NCBI GenBank assembly: GCA_002403895.1
Contig: DHIQ01000255.1
Coordinates: forward strand, 1-9,066
Direction: 5' to 3'
From: Candidatus Neomicrothrix sp. UBA4742
GTDB lineage: Bacteria; Actinomycetota; Acidimicrobiia; Acidimicrobiales; Acidimicrobilacustridaceae
DNA length: 9,066 nt
Position numbers and translations under genes: made by a program. This document shows, in pieces, positions 1 through 6,396 of the stretch (positions are counted from its first letter, which is position 1; each line of letters opens with the position of its first letter). Below the pieces are notes generated by a model that saw nothing but the letters and a program-made list of their open reading frames with translations, had not been told where the DNA came from and did no database searches.

Positions 1-101
1 GGTTCAGGGTCAAGTCGATCCGGCCGAGCGCATCGTCTATGGACGGTCGGCACCAGCGATGGCCGGTGGGCGCGGTCGGGATCGGGGTGCCACGGCGCCG
101 A
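1..101. other. Left-edge sequence with no convincing gene
   Basis: I read all six frames. The plus frame starting at base 2 is open from the edge to a TGA at 113-115, and the frame starting at base 1 is open to a TGA at 109-111. Both have a much more A/T-rich third codon position than the real genes here and no recognisable protein motif. One minus frame (GTG near base 52, leading off the left edge) is open but equally unconvincing. The stretch could be an upstream intergenic region, or the tail or head of a gene that cannot be judged from about 100 bases. Confidence 0.4.
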
Positions 102-133
102 GACTATATGAGTGAGTGCTCACTCATATAGTC
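102..133. promoter_or_regulatory. Perfect 15-bp-arm inverted repeat, probable TetR-family operator over a promoter
   Basis: The left arm GACTATATGAGTGAG (102-116) is followed by a 2-base centre (TG, 117-118) and an exact reverse complement (119-133). There are no mismatches over 30 paired positions, and the match ends abruptly on both sides. The inner TGAGTGAG/CTCACTCA is the kind of compact dyad bound by TetR-family repressors (inference from family style). The outer arms each supply a TATAGT hexamer: 127-132 on the plus strand and 103-108 read on the minus strand. These resemble -10 boxes pointing both ways. The plus-strand box would start transcription near 139, about 30 bases before the GTG at 171. 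No good -35 match is seen at normal spacing. The likely target is the flavin monooxygenase gene, and the regulator gene is not in the window. Confidence 0.75.
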
Positions 134-170
134 GCCAACGGTTCTCGGCGCTCCTCAGACCGGAGGGCGA

Positions 171-1700
171 GTGCCCGGCATGGCCTCGCCCGCATCCGAT
201 CGAACGCGGAGCTCTCTCGCTTGTTGTGCTGAACTCGCAGATGTGGATCTGAGACCGCGCCCGGTGCGATGCGCCGTCATAGGTGCAGGCATGGCCGGCA
301 TCCTCAGCGCGATCAAGCTGTCCGAGGCCGGGCTCGGCGACTTCACCGTGTACGAAAAGGCCGATCGCCTCGGTGGCACCTGGCGCGAGAACACCTATCC
401 GGGCCTGTCGTGCGATGTGCCGTCGCACCTGTACTCCTACTCGTTCGCGCTCAGTTCGGAGTGGAGTCACCGTTTCGCTCCGGGTCCTGAGATCCAGGCC
501 TACTTCGAGCGTGTCGCCGAGGAGCACGGCGTCATGCAACGGGTCCGCTTCGGCGACGCGGTCACGCGCTGCGAATTCTCGAACGGCGAATGGCATCTCA
601 CGACGGTCTCAGGGCATAGCGCCGTCGTCGACGTGGTGATCGCCGCGACTGGCGTGCTCCACCACCCGAAGTACCCCGACATCGACGGGCTCGACACCTT
701 CGACGGGGCAAAGTTCCACAGCGCCCGTTGGGATCACGAAGTGCATCTCGACAACGCACGGGTCGGCATCATCGGAACCGGATCGACCGCGGTGCAGATC
801 GTGTCGGCGATCGCCGATCGGGTCGCGAAGCTGACGCTGTTCCAACGCACCGCGCAGTGGGTGATGCCCCAGGAGAACCCCGCGTACTCCGACGAAGAGA
901 GAGCGACGTTCCGTGAGGGCCCGGAGAGGCTCGCAGAGTTGCATCAGAGACTGTCGGACATGTTCGACCTCTTCGCCAACGCCGTCGTCGACTCCGAATC
1001 TGTCGAGCTCGCGATGATCGAGGCCGCGTGCCTCGAGAACCTCGAGAACAACGTGCGCGACCCCGAGCTGCGCGAGCGGCTGCGTCCCGACTACCGCGCC
1101 GCGTGCAAACGGCTGATCATCTCCCCCGACTTCTACGACGCGATCCAACGCCCGAACGCCGAGCTCGTCACCGATGCCATCAAGCGAGTCGAGCCCGGTG
1201 GCGTGCGCACCACCGACGGCCGCCTCCACGAGCTCGACGTGCTCGTCCTGGCGACCGGCTTCAAGGCCAACGCCTTCATGCGCCCCATGGACATCATCGG
1301 GCGCAACGGCACGGCACTCGAACAAGCCTGGGATCCGCGCCCAGAGGCCTACCTGTCGATCTCGATTCCCGACTTCCCGAACTTCTTCATGCTGAACGGC
1401 CCGAACGGCCCGGTCGGGAACTTCTCACTCATCGAGGTTGCCGAGCTGCAGTTCCGCTACATCATGCAGCTCATTGAGCGAATCCGGGGAGGCCACTGCC
1501 GCGAGGTCAGCGCAACCCACGAAGCGTTGGCGACGTTCGAACAAGCCCGTGAGCAGGCGGCGTACCACACGGTGTGGGTCACGGGGTGCCGGAGCTGGTA
1601 CCTCGACGATCGCGGTCTCCCCGCGGTGTGGCCATGGTCATTCACCCGATTCCGCGACGAGATGAAGACTCCCGACCCGACGGCCTACGAGTTCGTCTAG
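171..1700 (+). CDS. Baeyer-Villiger-type flavin monooxygenase (FAD/NADPH)
   Basis: This is a 509-residue class I flavoprotein monooxygenase of the BVMO group, which inserts one oxygen of O2 next to a ketone to give an ester or lactone, using FAD and NADPH. Visible motifs are the FAD Rossmann GAGMAG (residues 38-43), the GGTW segment (68-71), a BVMO fingerprint of form FxGxxxHxxxW(P/D) at 177-188, the NADPH Rossmann GTGSTA (202-207), CKR at 312-314 aligning with the catalytic-Arg region of BVMOs, and ATGF (361-364). The length is normal for the family. The GTG at 171 follows GGAGG (162-166) by 4 bases. The ATG at 180 is 13 bases away, so the start is not certain, and residues 1-30 look unconserved. 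The gene sits directly behind the 102-133 operator and converges on the SDR gene. The substrate is unknown. An N-hydroxylating or other FMO-like role is possible but less likely given the fingerprint. Confidence 0.9.
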   Translation: MPGMASPASDRTRSSLACCAELADVDLRPRPVRCAVIGAGMAGILSAIKLSEAGLGDFTVYEKADRLGGTWRENTYPGLSCDVPSHLYSYSFALSSEWSHRFAPGPEIQAYFERVAEEHGVMQRVRFGDAVTRCEFSNGEWHLTTVSGHSAVVDVVIAATGVLHHPKYPDIDGLDTFDGAKFHSARWDHEVHLDNARVGIIGTGSTAVQIVSAIADRVAKLTLFQRTAQWVMPQENPAYSDEERATFREGPERLAELHQRLSDMFDLFANAVVDSESVELAMIEAACLENLENNVRDPELRERLRPDYRAACKRLIISPDFYDAIQRPNAELVTDAIKRVEPGGVRTTDGRLHELDVLVLATGFKANAFMRPMDIIGRNGTALEQAWDPRPEAYLSISIPDFPNFFMLNGPNGPVGNFSLIEVAELQFRYIMQLIERIRGGHCREVSATHEALATFEQAREQAAYHTVWVTGCRSWYLDDRGLPAVWPWSFTRFRDEMKTPDPTAYEFV

Positions 1701-1717
1701 CACCCACAGAGACCATC

Positions 1718-1745
1718 GGGCCTGACCGGCCGGGCGGGTCAGCCC
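1718..1745. terminator. Hairpin between convergent genes, possible bidirectional terminator
   Basis: GGGC-C-TGACC (1718-1727) can pair with GGTCAGCCC (1737-1745), giving a nine-pair GC-rich stem with one bulged C and a 9-base loop. It lies 18 bases after the BVMO stop and overlaps the SDR stop codon. No T-tract follows on either strand, so intrinsic termination is only plausible. In a high-GC actinobacterium, tractless hairpins can serve this role. Confidence 0.4.
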
Positions 1746-2704
1746 ATCAGGCCGAAGAGGCCCTTGTCCCGCAGTCCGTCCCAGAACTCGGGGTCGTAGG
1801 CGTGCTCGGGATCAGCCCGCACTTCGGCGTCGAGGATCTCGGCGTCCTCGCCCACCAGGATGCGCCACCGGTTCTGGCGGACGCCGTCGAGGATGATGGT
1901 GGCCGCCTGCGCCGCCGTCGTCGGCGCCGCGTCGCGAAAACCCTCGGCCATCCTCTGCATGCCCTTGCGCAGATCGTCGTCGGACACCCCCTCGACGGGG
2001 AGGCCTCGAGCGCTCAACTGTTCGCGCAGCCGGGCCAGCCGGTCGCTGTCCATCGACTCGGGCTCCTGACCGTGGGCCTTGCCACTGTTGATGACGATCG
2101 AGGTGCCGATGTGGCCCGGCATCACCACCGACGCCCGCAGATGCGGGGCGTTGACCCGGAAGTCGGCGATCAGCGCCTCGGTGAAGCCGCGCACCGCGAA
2201 CTTCGCCGCGCAGTAGGCGGTGTGAGGCATGGTGGGGCCGACCGATGCCCACAACCCGTTGATGCTGCTCGTGTTGACGACGTGACCCTCCTCCGCGGCC
2301 AGCAACAGAGGCAGGAAAGCCCGTGTGCCGTGGTAGACGCCGCCCCAGTCGACCCCGAAGGTGCGTTCCCACTCGGTGCGGTCATCGGTGACGAAGCTGC
2401 CGCCCCCCGCAATGCCGGCGTTGTTGAACAGCAGGTTGATGTGGTCGGTGGCGAGCTCGGCGGCGACCGCGTCACGGAAGGCGAGGACGCGGGCCTCGTC
2501 CGACACGTTGGCCACGAACGTCGTCACCCGGGTGCCCGAAGGTGCCCCGTCGAGGGCGAGCGCTCTTGTCTCGGCCATGGGGTCGGCGGTCACGTCACAC
2601 ATGGCCACGTCGCATCCCTCGGCGGCGAGTTGGCGGACCAACTCCCGACCCATGCCCGTGCCCCCGCCGGTGACGACGGCGATGCGCCCCTCGAACCGCT
2701 CCAT
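1739..2704 (-). CDS. Classical short-chain dehydrogenase/reductase (SDR), probably NAD-dependent
   Basis: This 321-residue cytosolic oxidoreductase interconverts an alcohol and a ketone. The N-terminal Rossmann fold shows TGGGTGMG (12-19), an Asp at 37 ending beta-2 that normally favours NAD(H), NNAG (94-97), the catalytic Ser in TSS (145-147), and YxxxK with Tyr164 and Lys168, followed by PG (196-197). The Asn of the usual Asn-Ser-Tyr-Lys tetrad is Asp here (Asp119 in VDWGG), a substitution I believe also occurs in related actinobacterial SDRs. A C-terminal extension (about 240-321, with RILVGEDAE) makes it longer than the 250-residue norm and matches a common actinobacterial subgroup. The ATG is supported by a strong GAGGGGGAA purine tract at 2709-2717 (minus strand). 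It is convergent with the BVMO, so it could act on the alcohol that gives the BVMO its ketone. That pairing is inference, and the substrate is unknown. Confidence 0.93.
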   Translation of the reverse strand: MERFEGRIAVVTGGGTGMGRELVRQLAAEGCDVAMCDVTADPMAETRALALDGAPSGTRVTTFVANVSDEARVLAFRDAVAAELATDHINLLFNNAGIAGGGSFVTDDRTEWERTFGVDWGGVYHGTRAFLPLLLAAEEGHVVNTSSINGLWASVGPTMPHTAYCAAKFAVRGFTEALIADFRVNAPHLRASVVMPGHIGTSIVINSGKAHGQEPESMDSDRLARLREQLSARGLPVEGVSDDDLRKGMQRMAEGFRDAAPTTAAQAATIILDGVRQNRWRILVGEDAEILDAEVRADPEHAYDPEFWDGLRDKGLFGLMG

Positions 2705-2842
2705 GAACTTCCCCCTCGTGGATCACTCGTCACGCCACCCTAGGACGCCTGGACCACGCCCATCTCGTGCGATCGGCGATCAGGACTAGTGCACGGGGTC
2801 GTGCTCACCGTGGGCCGACAGCATGAGGGAATCGAGCCGGCT

Positions 2843-3829
2843 GTGGATCGGGCTCCCCTGCTCAGCGGGTACCTTCTCGTTATCACTGCGCTTCCGCACC
2901 GTCCGCTCGGGTTATCTGGCCTGCACGTGTCCTTGTTCTCTCTCGGGTCGTGGCGCACCTTCGAGCGCATCTCCCGTGAACAGGGTCTGGCGATCATGCG
3001 GGCCGCCCGCGAGGTCGACATCACGTTCCTCGATGACGCCCGGTACGACGACGAGACCGGGACGGCACCGATCCCGACCGGGTACTCCGAGGTGGTTTTC
3101 GGCGAACTGTTCCGCGCCGCGGGATGGCCACGGGATCAGGTTGTGGTGGCCAACAAGCTGTGGTGGGAGTTCTGGCCCGACCAAGACGCCATCGCCGAAC
3201 TCGACGGCTCCCTCGGTCGGATGGGACTCGACCACGTCGATCTCATCTACACCATGCCACCGCCGACGGGACTTGCGATCCCCGATCTCGTGGGACAGAT
3301 GGCCAGCTTGATCTCGTCCGGCCGAGCTCGAGCGTGGGGCATCGGCAACTGGTCAGCGGCGGCTCTGGACGAGGCCGTGACAGCAGCGCGTTCACTCGGC
3401 GCGCCGCTGCCCGCTGCGGCCCAACTGCCCTACAGCTTGGCCCACCGCGGCTGGGTCGAGGACCCGGCCATGGAGGCGGTGCTCGACGACGCCAGCGCCG
3501 GCTTGGTGGCGTCGTACGTCCTGGCCGGTGGCACGCTGACCGGCAAGTACGGGCGCGGCGAAACCGGGCGCTCGACGGTGGACGGTCGTACGCCAGCTGA
3601 GGTCGGTGGCGACCGCCAGGCCGGGGCCCTGGTGGAGTTGGCGCAGGAGTGGGGCGTGACCCCGACCAGCCTGGCGTTCTCGTTCGCCTTGTCCCATCCC
3701 CGACTCGCAAGCGTTCTCTTTGGTGCGACGTCTCCGGAGCAGCTGCGCCAGAACGTCGCCTCACACGAGGTCTTCCAGGCGCTCGACCTCGATCAGCTCG
3801 AACGACTGCGCCAGCTCTCCGCGCCATAG
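2843..3829 (+). CDS. Aldo/keto reductase-fold protein with non-canonical active site
   Basis: The protein is about 328 residues from this start. It is recognisable as an AKR TIM barrel: PLGLSGLHVSLFSLGSW (about 21-37), VVVANKLWW around Lys105, DHVDLIY (about 130-136), GIGNWSAAA (166 onward) and FGATSPEQLRQN near 293 (cofactor-binding region). The tetrad is degraded. The usual Asp-x-x-x-x-Tyr pattern reads DDARYD (64-69), so Tyr is one position early; the barrel Lys is kept; and the catalytic His after DLxxx is Met138. It may be a reductase using other residues or a binding/regulatory homologue such as the Kv-beta-type relatives. The start is uncertain. There is no ATG near the conserved N-terminus. 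GTG codons at 2789, 2801, 2810 and 2843 are in frame, and 2843 has a GAGGGA tract 12 bases upstream. The next gene, LldD-like, follows by 49 bp, probably in one transcript. Confidence 0.8.
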   Translation: MDRAPLLSGYLLVITALPHRPLGLSGLHVSLFSLGSWRTFERISREQGLAIMRAAREVDITFLDDARYDDETGTAPIPTGYSEVVFGELFRAAGWPRDQVVVANKLWWEFWPDQDAIAELDGSLGRMGLDHVDLIYTMPPPTGLAIPDLVGQMASLISSGRARAWGIGNWSAAALDEAVTAARSLGAPLPAAAQLPYSLAHRGWVEDPAMEAVLDDASAGLVASYVLAGGTLTGKYGRGETGRSTVDGRTPAEVGGDRQAGALVELAQEWGVTPTSLAFSFALSHPRLASVLFGATSPEQLRQNVASHEVFQALDLDQLERLRQLSAP

Positions 3830-3878
3830 GCTCCCCAACGATGACCACGGGGTTGCTGACGATCTGTGGGAGCCTGCC

Positions 3879-5066
3879 ATGAACAGTCGTGATCGCCCGC
3901 TCGGGCTCGCCCCGGCATCGGTGCGCGACTACCGGGAGCTGGCGCGTCGCCGCCTGCCCCGTCAGCTGTTCGACTACATCGACGGTGGCGCCTACGAGGA
4001 GGCGACGATGGCCGCGAACATGGCCGACCTCCGCCGGATACGGCTCCGGCAGCGGGTGCTGCGTGATGTGTCTGTACGGAAGCTGGGGACGACGGTTCTC
4101 GGCGAGGAGCTCTCCCTCCCGGTCGTGCTCGCCCCAGTCGGTCTGGCGGGCATGTTCGCTCAGCGGGCCGAGGTACAGGCCGCCCGGGCCGCCGCCCGAG
4201 CCGGCGTGCCGTTCTGTGAGTCCACCGTGTCGATCTGTGGGATCGAGGAGGTCGCCGCCGCCACCGACCGGCCGTTCTGGTACCAGCTGTACGTGATGCG
4301 CGACCGCGCCTACGCCGAGGACCTCATGCGCCGCGCGCAGGCCGCAGGTTGCCGCGTGCTCGTGCTCACCGTCGACCTCGCCGTGGTGGGTGCCCGCTAC
4401 CGGGACGTCCGCAACGGCATGGCCGGCTCCCTCCCGGCGATGAAGAAGCTGGTGCGGGGTTTCGACTTCGCCCGCCACCCGGGGTGGGTCCGTGACGTCG
4501 CTCTCGGCGGCAAACCGCTGACGTTCGGCAACCTCGAGAAGGCGGTGCCGGGGGCGTCCACGCCCGACGCGTTCCGGGCATGGGTCGACAGCCAGTTCGA
4601 TCCAAGCGTGACCTGGGACGACCTCGCCTGGGTTCGCGAGAACTGGGCCGGCAGAATCGTGTTGAAGGGGATCCTCGACCCCCAGGACGCCAGCGAGGCG
4701 GTGGCCCGCGGAGCGGACGCCATCGTCGTCTCGAACCACGGCGGGCGCCAGCTCGATGACGTGCCCTCGACAATCACGGCCCTCCCGGCGATCGTCGAGG
4801 CCGTCGGCGATCGGGCCGAGGTGCTCGTCGATGGCGGCATCCGCAGCGGCCTCGACGTAGTGAAGGCGCTCGCCCTCGGCGCGCGAGCGTGTCTGATCGG
4901 CCGACCGTGGGCCTATGCCGTCGCCGCCCGAGGGGAGAAGGGCGTCACCCACGTGCTGCGCATCCTGCGCGGTGAGATGGAGGTGGCGCTCGGCCTTACC
5001 GGCGTCACCGACGTCCGGGACCTGAATCGGTCGGCGCTGATCGACCTCAGCGACGACCCGGGGTGA
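3879..5066 (+). CDS. lldD: FMN-dependent L-lactate / 2-hydroxyacid dehydrogenase
   Basis: This 395-residue member of the FMN 2-hydroxyacid oxidase family oxidises a 2-hydroxyacid (L-lactate in the type enzyme) to the 2-oxoacid and passes electrons from FMN to quinone or O2. Its length and sequence follow Escherichia coli LldD closely from end to end, as I remember it. Family residues visible are Tyr33 in FDYIDGGA, the APVG FMN segment (85-88), YQLYV with Tyr135 and Tyr138, TVD (164-166), ARYRD with Arg174, Lys263 in VLKGILDP, the signature SNHGGRQLD (285-293) with catalytic His287 and Arg290, and DGGIRSG (318-324). The ATG at 3879 has GGGAG at 3868-3872 with a 6-base spacer. A longer reading from 3720 overlaps the AKR and adds unconserved sequence. 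The mycofactocin protein MftD is excluded because it has Asn-Asn where this has Arg-Gln. Lactate is the default substrate; another 2-hydroxyacid such as mandelate or a longer chain is possible. Confidence 0.9.
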   Translation: MNSRDRPLGLAPASVRDYRELARRRLPRQLFDYIDGGAYEEATMAANMADLRRIRLRQRVLRDVSVRKLGTTVLGEELSLPVVLAPVGLAGMFAQRAEVQAARAAARAGVPFCESTVSICGIEEVAAATDRPFWYQLYVMRDRAYAEDLMRRAQAAGCRVLVLTVDLAVVGARYRDVRNGMAGSLPAMKKLVRGFDFARHPGWVRDVALGGKPLTFGNLEKAVPGASTPDAFRAWVDSQFDPSVTWDDLAWVRENWAGRIVLKGILDPQDASEAVARGADAIVVSNHGGRQLDDVPSTITALPAIVEAVGDRAEVLVDGGIRSGLDVVKALALGARACLIGRPWAYAVAARGEKGVTHVLRILRGEMEVALGLTGVTDVRDLNRSALIDLSDDPG

Positions 5067-6312
5067 AGGGGAGCGAGGTGAACCGTCGGACGAACGCGCC
5101 CGCGGCGTAGCTGGCGTTCGACGCGTCGACCTCGAAATCGGGGAAGCGCCGCAGCAAGCCCTCGATGGCGACTCGGCCCTGCAGGCGGGCCGCGGACGCG
5201 CCCAGGCAGTAGTGCGGCCCCGTGGTGAAGCTCATGATTCGGCCGGGCCGCCGCTGGATGTCGAGCTTCTCGGCGTCGGGCCCGAACTCTCGTGGGTCAC
5301 GGTTGGCGGCTCCGTACAGCAGGTGCACCCGGCTTCCGGCGGGGATGTCGACGCCGTGAAGCGAGATGGCTCGAGTCACGCACCTCGACAGGCCCTGCAC
5401 CGGCGAGGTCAACCGGAGGAACTCGTCGATCGCATCTCCGATCATTGACGGGTCGTCGACCAGCCGACGCCGCTGGTCCGGGTTGTTGCCTAGCAATGCG
5501 GCCGCTCCCCCGATCAAGCCCGTGGTGGTGTCGTTGCCGCCCGCCACCATCACGAACGCGTAGCCGAGGATCTGCTCCACCGATACCGGCTCACCGTCGA
5601 GCGACGCCTGCACCAGGGTGGTGATCATGTCGTCGCCCGGCTCGCGGCGCCGCCGCTCGACCAGCTCGGCGAAGTAGGCGTAGAGCTCGGCCACGGCATC
5701 CCGGGCTTGGCCCAACACGTTCTCGGCGGCGTTGCCGGCCACGATCGCGTCCGTCCAGCGGTCGAACTGCTTGCGGTCGACATCCGGCACGCCGAGATAG
5801 GTGGCGACGACAAAGCTCGGGAGGGGCCGGGCGAGGGCCTTGATGAGATCCGCGGTGCCGTCACGACGGAGGGACTCCTCGAGCCCGTCGAGGCGGCCCT
5901 CGACGAAGGCGCGGATCTCGGGTTCCAGGGTCGCCACGACCCGCGGGGTGAACCCTCGTGACACGAGCCGTCGATAGGCGGTGTGGGTGGGAGGGTCGAG
6001 CATCACGATGGTGGGCACGAGGCCGAGGGCCTCGGCGTCCCCTCCGTCGAGCGACAGCCCCCGGGCCGACGAGAACGTCTCGGTGTCGCGGGCCGCCTCG
6101 AACACGTCATCGAAGCGGGACAGCACGTAGAACCCCTCGTTCGCTACCCGCCGCGCCCGGTCGGAGTTGAGAATCTCGTCGTAGCGCTGGAAGTGAGCGG
6201 GCGCCTCGTCCCGCAGTTGGGCATAGAGCGCGAACGGCGAACGCATGGTCGCCGGATCGAACGGATCGAACCTTAGGGATCCGTGGGGTCGAGTTGCGGT
6301 CGTTGCCGACAT
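5047..6312 (-). CDS. Cytochrome P450 monooxygenase
   Basis: This soluble bacterial class I-type P450 is 421 residues long and inserts oxygen into an unactivated C-H bond using electrons from a ferredoxin and reductase, neither of which is encoded here. Motifs in order are LDPPTHTAYRRLVSRGF (105-121), the I-helix AGGNDTTT (257-264) with the acid/Thr pair, the K-helix ExxR at Glu297-Arg300, and the heme loop FTTGPHYCLG (362-371) with thiolate Cys369. The frame stays open upstream to 7182, but that part runs antisense through the next gene. Two ATGs, at 6318 and 6312, are possible. An AGGA lies 3 bases before the first and 9 before the second, so I prefer 6312. Its last 20 bases overlap the 3' end of the LldD gene. 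It is divergent from the AhpD-like gene over an 84-bp region with a KstR-like site, hinting at lipid or steroid-type substrates, but I do not assign a CYP family. Confidence 0.94.
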   Translation of the reverse strand: MSATTATRPHGSLRFDPFDPATMRSPFALYAQLRDEAPAHFQRYDEILNSDRARRVANEGFYVLSRFDDVFEAARDTETFSSARGLSLDGGDAEALGLVPTIVMLDPPTHTAYRRLVSRGFTPRVVATLEPEIRAFVEGRLDGLEESLRRDGTADLIKALARPLPSFVVATYLGVPDVDRKQFDRWTDAIVAGNAAENVLGQARDAVAELYAYFAELVERRRREPGDDMITTLVQASLDGEPVSVEQILGYAFVMVAGGNDTTTGLIGGAAALLGNNPDQRRRLVDDPSMIGDAIDEFLRLTSPVQGLSRCVTRAISLHGVDIPAGSRVHLLYGAANRDPREFGPDAEKLDIQRRPGRIMSFTTGPHYCLGASAARLQGRVAIEGLLRRFPDFEVDASNASYAAGAFVRRFTSLPFTPGRR

Positions 6313-6371
6313 CGGCATCGGTCCTGTCGTGGCTCGGGCCCATCCTGGCCCGGTCCGCGCTAGGCCACAAT

Positions 6372-6385
6372 CGAAACGTGTTCTA
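6372..6385. promoter_or_regulatory. KstR-like (TetR family) operator candidate in divergent promoter
   Basis: The 14 bases CGAAACGTGTTCTA match the published mycobacterial KstR pattern TnnAACnnGTTnnA (from memory) at every fixed position except the first, which is C instead of T. The right half GTTCTAG is the full KstR half-site; the left half is degenerate. It lies 11 bases before the AhpD-like start and about 60 bases upstream of the P450 start, so one repressor could control both. KstR controls sterol and lipid catabolism genes in mycobacteria and rhodococci. A six-base core can occur by chance about once per few kilobases, so the assignment is tentative. Confidence 0.35.
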
Positions 6386-6396
6386 GGGTCAGGGGC

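Noticed and set aside
102..133. The inverted repeat as a transcription terminator for an upstream gene
   Set aside because: The 2-base centre is too short for an RNA loop, the outer arms are A/T-rich with no T-run after them, and the position just upstream of the BVMO fits an operator better.
1574..2743. 389-codon plus-strand open frame across the BVMO end and the SDR
   Set aside because: It is antisense to the SDR with its full motif set, and it begins inside the BVMO in another frame.
3720..3878. Longer start for the LldD-type gene overlapping the AKR
   Set aside because: The extra 53 residues are Arg/Ser-rich frame-shadow sequence of the AKR gene, whereas ATG 3879 has a good GGGAG site and matches LldD length.
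3243..4952. 569-codon minus-strand open frame
   Set aside because: It lies antisense to AKR and LldD, whose motifs are unambiguous. Long antisense frames are expected in high-GC DNA, and its His/Gly/Arg-rich translation has no domain.
3879..5066. Mycofactocin protein MftD instead of LldD
   Set aside because: MftD carries SNHGGNNLD; this protein has SNHGGRQLD with the substrate-binding Arg290, and no other mycofactocin genes are nearby.
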